Source of the DNA: Leptospira adleri
Lineage (GTDB): Bacteria > Spirochaetota > Leptospiria > Leptospirales > Leptospiraceae
Direction: 5' to 3'
Length of the DNA: 64,000 bases
Assembly (NCBI RefSeq): GCF_002811985.1
Contig: NZ_NPDU01000012.1
Location: 22,406 to 86,405 of the forward strand
Shown: piece after piece, positions 9,108 through 20,104 of the stretch
How the letters are laid out: every line of letters starts with the position of its first letter
Position numbering within the stretch: position 1 is the stretch's first letter
Position numbers and translations under genes: made by a program
Notes under the pieces: model-generated
Databases searched by the model: none
The model's input: only the letters and a program-made list of their open reading frames with translations
Told to the model about the DNA's origin: nothing

Positions 9108-9659
9108 TTGGAAGAAGAAGTTGTAAAAATTCTAAAATCGATCGGCGAAGATCCGAACAGAGAAGGACTTCGTGATACTCCGAAAAGAGTTTCGAAGGCC
9201 TATGATTTTTTGACCTCGGGATATCGAGCCGATATCAATACGCTGGTAAACGGAGCGATCTTTGACGAACCGACCGAAGGAATGGTATTGGTGAGAGACA
9301 TCGAAATGTATTCTCTCTGCGAACATCACCTTTTGCCTTTTTACGGACGGGCTCACGTCGCTTATCTTCCAAATAAGAAGATCATTGGGATCAGCAAAAT
9401 TCCAAGGATCGTGGACGTTTTCGCGAGAAGACTTCAAGTGCAGGAGCGCCTTACGGAACAAATTGCGTATGCGATACAAGAAGTTCTCGATCCGCAAGGA
9501 GTCGCCGTTGTGATCAAAGCGAAACATCTTTGTATGATGATGCGCGGCGTTGAAAAACAAAACTCGGAATTGTTCACGTCGTGTATGTTGGGAGCTTTCA
9601 AAGACAATATGGTGACTCGTTCCGAATTCTTAGATTTGATCCGAACCGGTTCCACCTAA
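9108..9659 (+). CDS. folE: GTP cyclohydrolase I
   Basis: FolE converts GTP to dihydroneopterin triphosphate, the first step of folate synthesis. The zinc and catalytic residues are visible: Cys-His-His in [12 protein letters not shown] and the second cysteine in [19 protein letters not shown] and [15 protein letters not shown] are also family signatures. It has 183 residues, the standard length. Translation most likely begins at TTG 9108, since no in-frame ATG lies nearby and the following [20 protein letters not shown] is the normal N-terminal helix; a purine-rich GAAGAGAG precedes it. Confidence 0.95.
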   Translation: MEEEVVKILKSIGEDPNREGLRDTPKRVSKAYDFLTSGYRADINTLVNGAIFDEPTEGMVLVRDIEMYSLCEHHLLPFYGRAHVAYLPNKKIIGISKIPRIVDVFARRLQVQERLTEQIAYAIQEVLDPQGVAVVIKAKHLCMMMRGVEKQNSELFTSCMLGAFKDNMVTRSEFLDLIRTGST

Positions 9660-9665
9660 GTAACG

Positions 9666-9708
9666 AAGACCTCCTCTCCTTGCGAATTCGTTGCGAGGAG
9701 GTTTCTCG
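9666..9708 (+). terminator. Probable terminator after folE
   Basis: An 8-bp stem (ACCTCCTC at 9669-9676 and GAGGAGGT at 9695-9702) begins about ten bases after the folE stop. Its 18-base loop contains a smaller palindrome (CGAATTCG), and the sequence after the stem is moderately T-rich. The lack of a long T-run lowers confidence. Confidence 0.45.
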
Positions 9709-9777
9709 TTTGATTTTCCGCAATTTGGTAGACAGAGAAAAAAAAAGAAACATTCTTTACCGAATCTGGAGGAAGTC

Positions 9778-11742
9778 ATGGCAAAAGAACGGATCGTTCC
9801 ACCGTCGGCAGATTTCAAAAAAAAAGCTAACCTCAGTCTCAAAGAATACAAATCACTTTATAAAGAATCCATAGAAAACCCGAACAAGTTTTGGGGAAGA
9901 GAAGCCAACCGACTCACTTGGTTTAAAAAGTGGACTAAGGTTCTCAGTCACGATTTTAAAAACGCAAAAGTAGAATGGTTCAAGGGAGGAAAGCTCAACG
10001 TTTCCTACAACTGTTTGGATCGTTATATCCAGACTTCGCACAAAAACAAAGCGGCTTTGATTTGGGAAGGCGATAGTCCTTCCGAATCGAGAGTTCTTAC
10101 TTATTACGATCTATATAGAGAAGTGAATCGTTTCGCGAACGTTTTAAAAAAATACGGAGTGAAAAAGGGAGATCGGGTTTTGGTTTATCTTCCGATGATT
10201 CCCGAGTTAGCCATTACAATTCTTGCATGTTCCCGTATTGGTGCGATACATTCGGTTGTATTCGGAGGATTTTCCCCCGAGGCTCTTCAAAGCAGAATCG
10301 ACGATTGTAAACCGAAATTGATCGTAACCGCCGACGGAGGTTATCGCGGCGGAAAACCGGTGGAGCTCAAAAAGAACGTGGACGTTGCGATCGGCGCGGC
10401 TACGGAAAAAGTCAAAAGTGTGATCGTGGTCAGAAGAACCGGAAACGAATCCGGGCTCGTTTGGAAGGACGGACAAGATCACTGGTATCATTTTTTAATG
10501 AACGATCCGGAATTGCCGGAATACTGCAAACCCGAACCTATGGATGCGGAAGATCCTCTTTTTATTCTTTATACTTCCGGTTCTACGGGAAAACCGAAGG
10601 GTGTTTTGCACACAACGGGCGGTTATCTACTCGGAGCTAATTTAACTTTTCATTATGTATTCGATATCAAACCGGAGGATACGTATTGGTGCACGGCTGA
10701 TATCGGGTGGGTTACGGGACATTCTTATCTTGTATACGGTCCGCTTTCCAACGGAGCTTCTTCGGTGATGTTTGAAGGAGTTCCTTCTTATCCCGACGCG
10801 GGAAGATTTTGGGACGTGATCGATAAATACGGAGTCAACGTGTTTTATACGGCTCCCACGGCGATCCGCGCTTTGATGCGGGAAGGATTGGAGCCGATTA
10901 AAAAAAGAAATTTGAGTTCGCTTCGACTTCTCGGATCCGTGGGCGAGCCGATCAATCCGGAAGCGTGGGAATGGTATTATAAGAATATTGGAAAGAGCCG
11001 TTGTCCGATCGTGGATACTTGGTGGCAAACCGAAACCGGATCGATCATGATCACCGCGCTTCCCGGAGCGATTCCGCAAAAACCCGGATCCGCAACGTTG
11101 CCTTTCTTCGGCGTACAGCCGGTTCTTGTGGATAACGAAGGAAAGGAACTCACCGATAAGGGAGAAGTATCCGGAAATCTCTGTATCAAAGGACCTTGGC
11201 CTTCGATGATGCGGGGAGTTTACGGGGATTCCAAAAGATTCTTCGATACTTATTTTTCACAGTTCAAAGGTTATTATTTTACCGGAGACGGTGCGAGAAG
11301 GGACAAGGACGGTTACTATTGGATCACGGGAAGAGTGGACGACGTGATCAACGTATCCGGTCATAGAATCGGAAGCGCCGAAGTCGAAAGCGCACTTGTG
11401 GAAAATAAATCCGTGGCCGAAGCCGCAGTCGTGGGTTTTCCCCACGATATCAAAGGTCAGGGCATTTACGCCTATGTGACCGTGAAGGAAGGAGTTACCA
11501 CAAACGACGAACTCAAAAAAGAACTCATCGCAACCGTCGAAAAAGTGATCGGTAAAATCGCAAGACCGGACGTGATTCATTGGGCGCCTGGTTTACCGAA
11601 AACTCGCTCCGGTAAAATTATGAGAAGAATTTTGAGAAAGATCGCTTCTGCGGAATTCGAGGGATTGGGTGATACTTCTACTCTCGCAGATCCTTCGGTG
11701 GTTCAGAAGTTGATCGACGATAAGAAAGAATTTCACAGCTAA
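9778..11742 (+). CDS. acs: Acetyl-CoA synthetase
   Basis: Acs joins acetate and CoA in an ATP-dependent two-step reaction through acetyl-AMP. The 654-residue protein shows the adenylate-forming P-loop [19 protein letters not shown] near residue 265, the WWQTETG motif, [23 protein letters not shown] and the C-terminal [10 protein letters not shown], whose last-loop lysine is the known acetylation site of the family. A GGAGG about five bases before ATG 9778 fixes the start; the frame extends upstream to 9691 but without support. A probable terminator separates it from folE, while the next gene starts only 11 bases after its stop and probably shares its transcript. Confidence 0.96.
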   Translation: MAKERIVPPSADFKKKANLSLKEYKSLYKESIENPNKFWGREANRLTWFKKWTKVLSHDFKNAKVEWFKGGKLNVSYNCLDRYIQTSHKNKAALIWEGDSPSESRVLTYYDLYREVNRFANVLKKYGVKKGDRVLVYLPMIPELAITILACSRIGAIHSVVFGGFSPEALQSRIDDCKPKLIVTADGGYRGGKPVELKKNVDVAIGAATEKVKSVIVVRRTGNESGLVWKDGQDHWYHFLMNDPELPEYCKPEPMDAEDPLFILYTSGSTGKPKGVLHTTGGYLLGANLTFHYVFDIKPEDTYWCTADIGWVTGHSYLVYGPLSNGASSVMFEGVPSYPDAGRFWDVIDKYGVNVFYTAPTAIRALMREGLEPIKKRNLSSLRLLGSVGEPINPEAWEWYYKNIGKSRCPIVDTWWQTETGSIMITALPGAIPQKPGSATLPFFGVQPVLVDNEGKELTDKGEVSGNLCIKGPWPSMMRGVYGDSKRFFDTYFSQFKGYYFTGDGARRDKDGYYWITGRVDDVINVSGHRIGSAEVESALVENKSVAEAAVVGFPHDIKGQGIYAYVTVKEGVTTNDELKKELIATVEKVIGKIARPDVIHWAPGLPKTRSGKIMRRILRKIASAEFEGLGDTSTLADPSVVQKLIDDKKEFHS

Positions 11743-11753
11743 GGAGAAAGAAT

Positions 11754-12527
11754 CTGGTCGGTCCGAAAAGAATCATTTGTCTCACCGAAGAAACGACCGA
11801 GCTGCTTTATCTTTTAGGAGAAGAGGATCGTATCGTCGGAATCTCCGCATATACGGTTCGTCCTCTCCGTGCGAAGACTGAAAAGCCGAAAGTTTCTGCG
11901 TTTATCAATGGAAACGTAAAGAAGATCAAAGAATTAAAACCGGACCTTGTGATCGGATTCTCGGATATCCAAGCGAATCTCGCAAAAGACTTGATAGCGG
12001 AAGGTCTGAACGTCCTCGTTACAAATCAAAGAACGATTTCCGAAATTATGGAAACCATGCTTTTGTTCGGTTCGATAGTCGGCAAAACGAAAGAAACGGA
12101 AAATTTGATCGACGGATGGAAAGCGAAGTTGGAAAGAATTCGGAAGGAGAACTTATCTAAAAATCATCCGAGAGTTTTCTTTCAAGAATGGGATGAACCG
12201 ATCATCACCGGAATCTCCTGGGTAGGAGAATTGATTGAAGCCGCCGGAGGAAAGGATTGTTTCGAAGATCTCAGAAATAAATCCATGGCGAACGAAAGAA
12301 TCGTTTCATCCAAAGTTGTCGCGGAAAAAAATCCGGATGTCTATCTCGGTTCTTGGTGCGGAAAGCCCGTAAACTTTGATTGGGTTCGAACTCATCCGGA
12401 TTGGAAGGACACGAACGCGATTCGAAATCAAAAAATTTTCGAATTGGATCCTTCGATCATCCTTCAACCGGGGCCTGCCCTTTTCGAAGAAGGGATCGAC
12501 CAACTCGTAAAATTTATTCATTCTTAG
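11754..12527 (+). CDS. BtuF-like (helical-backbone) substrate-binding protein without signal peptide; apparent CTG start
   Basis: The protein resembles the PF01497 group of metal-chelate/cobalamin-binding proteins (BtuF type): PKRIICLTEETTELLYLLGE at the start, ELKPDLVIGFSD in the first lobe, VFFQEWDEPIITGISWVGELIEAAGG at the lobe junction, and PDVYLGSWCGKP near the end. A GTG at 11949 would remove a quarter of the fold. The homologous frame continues upstream without a stop to CTG 11754, which lies seven bases after AAGGAG (11741-11746). No ATG, GTG or TTG occurs in between. From CTG it has 257 residues. There is no signal peptide, unlike a periplasmic binder, so it may act in the cytoplasm. 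Placed just after acs. Confidence 0.75.
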   Translation: MVGPKRIICLTEETTELLYLLGEEDRIVGISAYTVRPLRAKTEKPKVSAFINGNVKKIKELKPDLVIGFSDIQANLAKDLIAEGLNVLVTNQRTISEIMETMLLFGSIVGKTKETENLIDGWKAKLERIRKENLSKNHPRVFFQEWDEPIITGISWVGELIEAAGGKDCFEDLRNKSMANERIVSSKVVAEKNPDVYLGSWCGKPVNFDWVRTHPDWKDTNAIRNQKIFELDPSIILQPGPALFEEGIDQLVKFIHS

Positions 12528-12643
12528 CGGAAGAGTTGTTCGTTTGCCCGATCTTCGTATGTTTTCCTTTTACAAGTTTCAGATTTTTGTTTTTTTAAAG
12601 AATGGTAATCACGGAAAAAATACCGCTCTCCAATTTTACTTAG

Positions 12644-12675
12644 AAACGTACTTAAAGTCCGTTTTAAGACGTTTT
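12644..12675 (+). terminator. AT-rich hairpin after the BtuF-like gene
   Basis: Arms AAACGT-(A)-CTTAAA and TTTAAG-ACGTTT form a 12-bp stem with one bulged A and a six-base loop (GTCCGT), ending in TTTT. It lies about 117 bases after the BtuF-like stop. It could terminate the acs transcript or be a structured 3' end. The rest of the 12528-12822 gap is AT-rich and shows no gene. Confidence 0.4.
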
Positions 12676-12822
12676 CAGAGAATATACGGTTTGTCGGAAC
12701 AAATTAAAGTCATATTTTTTGGTTGCAAAAGAGTTGAAAATATTTCCTAAAACGATTTCAAAAAAATCAAAAATAGCAAGGATCGGGTTTTAAAAAATAA
12801 CCTTTGAGATATTCTTTTTGAT

Positions 12823-13662
<840 letters not shown>

Positions 13663-13776
13663 ATTTCAATTTCGATTCTTAGAATGAAGTTTGAACCGAT
13701 TTCTAAAATTCCTTTCCGCGCGAAAAGAGAATCTTAGGATTTGATTTTATATAGGTAGAAAAATTTCGGAGAGTTT

Positions 13777-14886
13777 ATGAAACGTTTGATAGGATTTGTA
13801 ATTATCTTCGGACTTTTCTTTTGTAAGCAGAATTCAAAGAGTTTCCAGGAAGAAACTCTGGAACCTCTCTTTGAAATTCTTCTGGTGTTGAGTTATCCTT
13901 ATTTGATCGATACTTGTGCGATCACGCCGGTCGGATATTACGGACCGATCCCGCCTATCTCGCAAGGATACGGTTCTCGGGGTAACAATTCGGTTTCCGT
14001 AGTTGCTTTGCCGAATCCAAGCGCTCCTCGAAACGTCTGTGTCTACTATCCGACGGGTCAGAATACAAAGGCTCCGGTTTTATTTCTAATGCACGGTTTT
14101 AGTTCGCCTTCTGCGGAAGCTTATTATCCCTTAATCGACTTTTATGTTTCGAAAGGATATGTGGTAGTATTTCCTATTTATATTTCCGATCGAAGAGACC
14201 CGACCGAAAATTACAAATTTATGTTGGATGGGATCAACTTTGCGGTGGATAAATTTTCGAATATCATCGATACGACTCGGGTCGGCTATATGGGACATTC
14301 TTACGGAGGCGGCGCGACTCCTTATTTAGCGCATCAGGGAATCGTTCAAAAAGGTTGGGGAAGCAACGGCTCGTTCATTTTTCTTTTGGCGCCATGGTAT
14401 TCTTTTTCGATCAGTAACGCCCAACTCACGCAGTTTACAAATTCGACAAAGATGATCGCGCAGATTTACGATAATGACGATGAAGTCGATAACCGAATGG
14501 CGATCGATATTTTTACGAACATTGGTATCGCCAATTCAGAGAAAGATTTTGAGATCGTCTATTCCGAAGCGCGCAACGGATACACGCTCAACGCGGATCA
14601 TTATACTCCGATTAAGAATACCGTCATCGGACTCGGTTCTTTGGACACATTAGATTATTTCGGAATTTGGAGACAACTGGACGCGTTAGCCGATTATAGC
14701 TTTCATAATTCGGCTGCTGCTAAAGATATCGCTTTAGGCAACGGATCTGTTAACCAAAAGATGATGGGTGTATATTCCGATGGACAATCTGTGAAAACAA
14801 TGACAGTTTCCGATTCTCCGACACCGTTACATCCGGAAAACTTTTTCATTCATCCGTTTTCTAATTCTTTGAATCCAAGATTTTAA
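13777..14886 (+). CDS. Putative lipoprotein, alpha/beta hydrolase (dienelactone hydrolase/PHB-depolymerase-like)
   Basis: A 369-residue exported protein. The N-terminus is a hydrophobic signal ending in GLFFCKQ, a non-classical but Leptospira-like lipobox (Cys17). The hydrolase core begins with the PVLFLMHGFSS oxyanion region, followed by the nucleophile elbow GHSYGG with Ser175. DNDDEVD around residue 235 may supply the acidic residue, and a histidine such as that in NADHYTPI may complete the triad. The arrangement suggests an esterase or lipase acting at the cell surface or periplasm. Preceded and followed by unrelated genes; substrate not predicted. Confidence 0.78.
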   Translation: MKRLIGFVIIFGLFFCKQNSKSFQEETLEPLFEILLVLSYPYLIDTCAITPVGYYGPIPPISQGYGSRGNNSVSVVALPNPSAPRNVCVYYPTGQNTKAPVLFLMHGFSSPSAEAYYPLIDFYVSKGYVVVFPIYISDRRDPTENYKFMLDGINFAVDKFSNIIDTTRVGYMGHSYGGGATPYLAHQGIVQKGWGSNGSFIFLLAPWYSFSISNAQLTQFTNSTKMIAQIYDNDDEVDNRMAIDIFTNIGIANSEKDFEIVYSEARNGYTLNADHYTPIKNTVIGLGSLDTLDYFGIWRQLDALADYSFHNSAAAKDIALGNGSVNQKMMGVYSDGQSVKTMTVSDSPTPLHPENFFIHPFSNSLNPRF

Positions 14887-15021
14887 CCTCTTTGTCAAAG
14901 ATAGGAATGAAAAACCAATTTTATGGAACGTAGAGGTGTCTTTTTATAATAAAAAGATCTAATCCTCCTTTTTATCATTACTTTTCATTTACTTAAATTA
15001 ATTTCTCCGGACGATTGGTCT

Positions 15022-16590
15022 ATGTCCAAGCAGTCTATCGAATCCATCCGAAAGAAGGGAGAAGCGTTAACCTATTATTCGAGAATTGGAATAATGGTAA
15101 TGATGCTTTTCTCTCTTATCTCGAGTTATAAAACGTTGCATCCGCAGATTCTCATCAATCACACGGCGGCCGCCAGCTTTATGTGTGTTTATACCCTCGT
15201 CGGTTTTGCTTTGTATAAAAAATATAACATAAGTCCCTGGGCTCATAAGATTTTTGTGATTTTCGATACGTTTCTTTTGAGCGGAACGATTCTACTCGAC
15301 GGTATGGTTTCTGCGGAAATAATCGCGCCCGTTCTAAAGAACGCCATTCTCTATACCGTTTATTATTTTATTATCGCCTATTCGGGGTTACTCGGAAAGC
15401 CGAGATTCGTTTTGGTGACCGGTTTGTTTTGTGCGTCGGGTTACGCCTTAGGTTTAATCAACGCAACGGTTCATGGACTTCAATTTTCGGAAAATAATAC
15501 GATCAACACAGCCCCCGGTTTTATAAAACTTAGTTCTGAAATCACGAAAATCATTTTTATGTTTGCCGTTAGTTTCGTTCTCTATCGTTTGATGGATTTA
15601 TTCGATAATCTTTATAGAGAAGCGGCTTCTTACTACAAGGAAAATAAGGACTTTCTTTCCCGATTGGAAAACAATCGGAAGGTGATTCATTCATCCGCAG
15701 AAACCTTGGAAATTTCAGTTTCGAATTTTTCTGAATTTACGAGTTTAACAAGTTCTAAAATGGAATCTCAGGCCGCGTCTTTGGAAGAAGTAAACGCGGT
15801 TATCACTTCGCTTTCCAAGTCTTCCGAAAATAACGTGGATTCCATACGGACACAAAATGAAAATCTTATAGAATTGAACCAGAAGTCTCAAGCGCTTTTG
15901 GAAATCATAACGAAGATTTCCGATCTTTCAAAAAATCTGGAAACAAATGCAAACGAAAGTAAAATCGAAATGCAAATCGTTAAGAATTCGGTCGAAAAGA
16001 CGGATACGTTTCTGAAAAATATCTCGAATTCTTTTCAGAGAGTCGACGAGATCAATCGTATCTTGGGAGAAATCGCAGACAAAACAAATCTTCTTTCGTT
16101 GAACGCTTCGATTGAAGCGGCAAGAGCCGGAGCGGCCGGACGAGGATTTTCCGTAGTAGCGCAAGAGGTGAGCAAACTCGCAGAATTCACCGCTTCCAAT
16201 GCGAAGATGATCTCCAAAGTCGTTCATGATTCTCTTCAATTTATCGAAGAAGCGAACCGTTCCTCTAGGGATACGGGTTATCTTACCGATGGACAAAGCG
16301 TCAAAATTAACGGCACGGTTTCGAGCATCGAAGAAATGACAAGATTGTATTCACAAGGAACCAAGATCGTTCAGGACTTTGCGCGGAGTCTGAGTAAAGT
16401 AAAAACTCTTTCAGACGAACTCTTTCATTCTACTCACGAGCAGATGGTCGGACAAAAAGAAATGATGAAAGCGATGTTTGCGCTGGAAAAGGAAATCAAC
16501 GAGATTACTCGAGAATCAGGTAAGATTCAGGATGGCGTTTTGAGTATCAAAACACAGTCTAAGGACCTTAAGGCATTGAGCGTCGTCTGA
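15022..16590 (+). CDS. Methyl-accepting chemotaxis protein, membrane-embedded sensor (copy 1 of tandem pair)
   Basis: A 522-residue chemoreceptor. Residues 1-200 have about six hydrophobic helices with only short loops and no periplasmic ligand domain; no HAMP domain is evident. Residues 215-520 are the coiled-coil signalling rod, with the conserved tip [16 protein letters not shown] near residue 355, which binds CheA and CheW. Adaptation sites should lie in the flanking Q/E-rich helices. There is no CheR-tethering pentapeptide at the C-terminus. The next gene is a same-length paralogue. The sensing mode is likely membrane state or a membrane-soluble cue, by inference from the missing sensor domain. 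Confidence 0.92.
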   Translation: MSKQSIESIRKKGEALTYYSRIGIMVMMLFSLISSYKTLHPQILINHTAAASFMCVYTLVGFALYKKYNISPWAHKIFVIFDTFLLSGTILLDGMVSAEIIAPVLKNAILYTVYYFIIAYSGLLGKPRFVLVTGLFCASGYALGLINATVHGLQFSENNTINTAPGFIKLSSEITKIIFMFAVSFVLYRLMDLFDNLYREAASYYKENKDFLSRLENNRKVIHSSAETLEISVSNFSEFTSLTSSKMESQAASLEEVNAVITSLSKSSENNVDSIRTQNENLIELNQKSQALLEIITKISDLSKNLETNANESKIEMQIVKNSVEKTDTFLKNISNSFQRVDEINRILGEIADKTNLLSLNASIEAARAGAAGRGFSVVAQEVSKLAEFTASNAKMISKVVHDSLQFIEEANRSSRDTGYLTDGQSVKINGTVSSIEEMTRLYSQGTKIVQDFARSLSKVKTLSDELFHSTHEQMVGQKEMMKAMFALEKEINEITRESGKIQDGVLSIKTQSKDLKALSVV

Positions 16591-16726
16591 GCACTATTGC
16601 TTGAAAGGCGCAAAAATTTACCGTTCCTTTTGTTTGTGTCTTATTGAAACAAATTTGAAATCTTAAAAACTCTTTTCTCTCGGGGAAATTGTATGAAATA
16701 CAAAATTTCATTCTTCCCATAAGAAT

Positions 16727-18295
16727 ATGAGTCAATCCTCGCTCGATCTCATTCAAAAGAATGGCGCGGTCTTAATCAATCGAATCCGCCTTGGTCTCGT
16801 TATATTATTTACCCTCTCGATTTTGGGAGCTCTGAAAGTATTTAATCCAACGCAGTTAATCATTCATTCCAGCGGAACGCTGGCGATGTGGATCTATTGT
16901 ATAGGAATTTTTGTTTGGAATCGTTTCGGAGAGGTTCCTAACTGGGTTCATAAGACTTCTGTAATATTGGACTCTATCATCCTAAGTTGCACTTTGATTT
17001 TCGACGCTATGATCTCCCCGACGGTCGCCTCCGGTGTTATGAAGAATGTGATTTTATTCTTCATTTACTTCTACATCAACATCTACGCCGGACTTTTAGG
17101 TGAAAAAAGGTTCGTGATTTTAATCGGATTTTTAGGAGCTTTAGGATCCGCCATTGCTTTGAGCGTGGCCGTTTTGTTCGGAGTGGAATTATCCGAAGAT
17201 CCAAATTTGGCGAACAAGCCGGGGATGCTGACTACGAGCGTGGAAGTCATCAAAATTGTATTCGTCTTTGTCGCCGGGATCATTCTTTCGCAGCTTATGA
17301 ATCTTTTTATGAAGCTGGCGGACCAATCAGTGAAACTTACCGAAGAGAGTCGGGGATTTTTATCGAGATTGGAATCCAATCAAAAAGCGATCCACATTTC
17401 GGCTGAAAGTTTGGAGACTTCCATTCAGAATTTCGCTCAGTTCATCAATACAACCGGTGAAAAAATGGAATCTCAAGCGGCTTCCTTAGAGGAAGTAAAC
17501 GCAGTGATCGAAGAATTATCCGCGGCTTCTCAGAGCACTGCCGGATCGATCGAAACGCAAAATCGAAGTTTGGTGGATCTCGATCAAAAGTCCAAAAATC
17601 TCGGAGAGATCATCGAAAGTATCGCTCAGTTTTCAAAGGATCTCGGATCTTATGCGAACGAAAACAAGGTCGATATGGATAACGTATCCGAGGCTGCGGG
17701 AAAGACGACCCACTTCCTAAAAAACATATCAAATTCTTTTAATAGAGTCGACGAGATCAATCAGATCATGGGTGAGATTGCGGATAAGACCAACTTACTA
17801 GCGCTCAACGCTTCGATCGAAGCGGCGCGCGCAGGGGCAGCCGGACGAGGTTTTGCGGTTGTAGCGAACGAAGTAAGTAAACTTGCAGAATTCACTTCGG
17901 AGAATGCGAAAAATATTTCCGACATCGTAAAACAATCCAGGGAATTTATCGGAGAAGCAAACAAGGCATCGAACGATACGGGCGATCTGACAAATCGTCA
18001 AAAACAGAAAATTTCGGAGACGGTCAATCGAATCGAAGAAATGGGCAAACTCTATCAGGAACAAAGAAGAATTATACAAGACTTTGTATCGGAAGTAGAA
18101 CGGATCAAACAACTCTCGGGCGAAATTTTCGAATCCACAAAAGAACAGATGGTAGGTCAGGAAGAGATGGTGAAGACAATGGTTCATCTGGAAAAAGAAA
18201 TCAACCAGATCAATCAGGAATCGGGTAAACTTCAAATCGAAGTCGAGAAAATTCGAACTCAATCTTTGGAATTAAAAAATCTCAGCACAACGTAA
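16727..18295 (+). CDS. Methyl-accepting chemotaxis protein, membrane-embedded sensor (copy 2 of tandem pair)
   Basis: This 522-residue receptor has the same plan as the upstream copy: about six membrane helices in residues 1-200, then a coiled-coil signalling domain with tip [16 protein letters not shown] near residue 355. Shared strings such as [25 protein letters not shown] and [11 protein letters not shown] in equivalent places show recent common origin. The membrane parts have diverged much more than the signalling parts, suggesting different inputs into the same output. The gap between the copies is 136 bases, enough for a separate promoter. Confidence 0.92.
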   Translation: MSQSSLDLIQKNGAVLINRIRLGLVILFTLSILGALKVFNPTQLIIHSSGTLAMWIYCIGIFVWNRFGEVPNWVHKTSVILDSIILSCTLIFDAMISPTVASGVMKNVILFFIYFYINIYAGLLGEKRFVILIGFLGALGSAIALSVAVLFGVELSEDPNLANKPGMLTTSVEVIKIVFVFVAGIILSQLMNLFMKLADQSVKLTEESRGFLSRLESNQKAIHISAESLETSIQNFAQFINTTGEKMESQAASLEEVNAVIEELSAASQSTAGSIETQNRSLVDLDQKSKNLGEIIESIAQFSKDLGSYANENKVDMDNVSEAAGKTTHFLKNISNSFNRVDEINQIMGEIADKTNLLALNASIEAARAGAAGRGFAVVANEVSKLAEFTSENAKNISDIVKQSREFIGEANKASNDTGDLTNRQKQKISETVNRIEEMGKLYQEQRRIIQDFVSEVERIKQLSGEIFESTKEQMVGQEEMVKTMVHLEKEINQINQESGKLQIEVEKIRTQSLELKNLSTT

Positions 18296-18402
18296 CAACG
18301 TAAATCATCGAGCAGCGAAGACCACTTGCGATTTACAATTTAGGTCCTTCTTCCGAAACTGACCCTAATGAATGCGAGAATTTTCGTTAGGAGTAAGGAT
18401 TC

Positions 18403-19266
18403 ATGCCTCATCATGTAAAAGCGGCTATCATCGGAGGAACGGGACTTTACAGTCTCGACGGAATGGAATTGATCGAAGAGATCTACCCTGACACCCCTTG
18501 GGGAAAGCCTTCCGATAAAATCAAAATCGGTAACTATAAAGGAAAGCTCATCGCATTCTTACCAAGACACGGAGTCGGGCACTTCTTGTTGCCTCCCGAG
18601 GTTCCGAATCACGCGAATATCTGCGCGTTAAAACAATTGGGCGTGGAAGAGATCATCGCCTTTAGTTCCGTAGGAAGTTTAAGAGAGGAAATCAAACCTC
18701 TCGATTTCGTTTTGCCTTCCCAGGTGATCGATCGTACGCGTCTTAGAAACGCGACTTACTTTGGAAACGGCGTAGTCGCGCATGCGCCTTTTGCGGAACC
18801 GTTCTCATCGAATCTTAGCAAAAGAATCGAAGCGACCGCAAAAAAGATTGGCTTGGGAATTCATACAAACAAAACGCTTGTTTGTATGGAAGGCCCCTTA
18901 TTTTCCACTAAAGCAGAATCTCATCTTTACCGTTCTTGGGGCGCGGACATCATCAACATGACCGTGCTTCCGGAGGCAAAACTTGCAAGAGAAGCTGAGA
19001 TTGCCTATCAGATGATCTGCATGTCCACCGATTACGACTGCTGGAGAGAGGGAGAAGAATCCGTTACTCTCGAGATGGTGATCGCTAATCTCACGAAGAA
19101 TGCGGAAACCGCGAAAAGATTACTTGCCGAACTTATCGACGTTATCGGAAACGGAGACGATTTGAGTTTGAAAAACAGCACGAAGTATTCTATCATCACC
19201 GCGCCGGAAAAAAGAAATCCCGAGACAGTTAAAAAACTCAAAGTTCTTTTTCCTGAATATTTCTAG
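18403..19266 (+). CDS. mtnP: S-methyl-5'-thioadenosine phosphorylase
   Basis: MtnP cleaves methylthioadenosine with phosphate to adenine and methylthioribose-1-phosphate, the entry to methionine salvage. The 287-residue protein shows the phosphate-binding start AIIGGTGLYSLDGM, the AFLPRHGVGHFLLP loop, the EGPLFSTKAESHLYRSWGAD substrate segment, and MSTDYDCW, which is typical of methylthioadenosine rather than purine-nucleoside phosphorylases. GGAGTAAGG lies just before ATG 18403. No other salvage genes are next to it. It converges closely on the following minus-strand gene. Confidence 0.93.
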   Translation: MPHHVKAAIIGGTGLYSLDGMELIEEIYPDTPWGKPSDKIKIGNYKGKLIAFLPRHGVGHFLLPPEVPNHANICALKQLGVEEIIAFSSVGSLREEIKPLDFVLPSQVIDRTRLRNATYFGNGVVAHAPFAEPFSSNLSKRIEATAKKIGLGIHTNKTLVCMEGPLFSTKAESHLYRSWGADIINMTVLPEAKLAREAEIAYQMICMSTDYDCWREGEESVTLEMVIANLTKNAETAKRLLAELIDVIGNGDDLSLKNSTKYSIITAPEKRNPETVKKLKVLFPEYF

Positions 19267-19272
19267 TAAGAA

Positions 19273-20097
19273 TTACGGAATTTCATCCAGGCTTTTTTTC
19301 AAAGCCTGGTGATATTCCGGAAAAGCGGTTAAATCGTTGTGGCTTCCGTTCCGAATCGTAAAAAGAGCAACGTTTTTGTTTTGCGATTTCAAATTTTCTA
19401 ATATAATTTCCGAATTTCGATAAGGGATGATTTCGTCTTCCGTTCCGTGGAATATTCTAATTTTTGAATTCACCTTTTTTAACTTTTTCAAATTCTCAAA
19501 TCGAAAACGAAACATCCAAGGCCGTACGAACGGATAATAATTCTTCGCTAAAGAAGGAAGATCCGTAAAAGGAGTTTCTAAAAAAAGAATAAGGTCCGGG
19601 TTTCTGGAAACCAGTTCGATTGCAACCCCGGTTCCGATCGATCTTCCGTAGATCACGATTCGTTCTTTCGGAATATTCAAATTTTGGATTGTATAATTTA
19701 ACCAGAGTTCTGCGTCATCGTACATCAAGTTTTCGGAAAGATGTCCGGTATTCTTTCCGTAACCTCGATAATCGCAAATTAAAACGTTCCAACCTAAAGG
19801 AACAAAATCTTCGTATATTCCTCCCCAGGTTCTCAAACTTCCCGCATTTCCGTGGAAAAAAAATACAGTTTTGTTTTGATCGTTATTCTTTGCTTTGAAA
19901 TAGAGTGCGTAACTTTTTTCTCCGTCTTTCGTCGAGAGTTCGATCTCTTGAAATCGGATTGGAAATTGAAACGAATAATCTTTCGGTAATTTTTCGGGAA
20001 AAAAAATCAGTTTATCCTGATTCCGCCAAGCAAGTAAAAGAAGAAAAAACGCGATCGAAAGAATAACGCTCAGAAGAATTGTCATGGTTCGGCTCAT
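19273..20097 (-). CDS. Membrane-anchored alpha/beta hydrolase (BEM46/ABHD12-like)
   Basis: Residues 1-25 from ATG 20097 form one hydrophobic helix ([20 protein letters not shown]), after which the hydrolase domain follows with [16 protein letters not shown] (oxyanion loop), [11 protein letters not shown], and nucleophile elbow GRSIGTG. An acidic residue in [14 protein letters not shown] and histidine in NGSHNDL complete the expected triad. Total about 274 residues. The frame extends to 20187, overlapping the neighbour, but ATG 20097 leaves a seven-base gap after the PhoD-like stop and gives the usual N-terminus. It is probably co-transcribed with the phosphatase gene upstream. Substrate unknown, possibly a lipid ester or thioester. 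Confidence 0.85.
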   Translation of the reverse strand: MSRTMTILLSVILSIAFFLLLLAWRNQDKLIFFPEKLPKDYSFQFPIRFQEIELSTKDGEKSYALYFKAKNNDQNKTVFFFHGNAGSLRTWGGIYEDFVPLGWNVLICDYRGYGKNTGHLSENLMYDDAELWLNYTIQNLNIPKERIVIYGRSIGTGVAIELVSRNPDLILFLETPFTDLPSLAKNYYPFVRPWMFRFRFENLKKLKKVNSKIRIFHGTEDEIIPYRNSEIILENLKSQNKNVALFTIRNGSHNDLTAFPEYHQALKKSLDEIP

Positions 20098-20104
20098 AAG
20101 AATA

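Noticed and set aside
9691..9777. N-terminal extension of acetyl-CoA synthetase
   Set aside because: The strong GGAGG before ATG 9778 and the terminator hairpin inside the extension argue that it is not translated.
12544..12750. 68-residue plus-strand open frame in the gap after the BtuF-like gene
   Set aside because: It starts from a weak codon without ribosome site, overlaps a hairpin and has low-complexity, unspecific composition.
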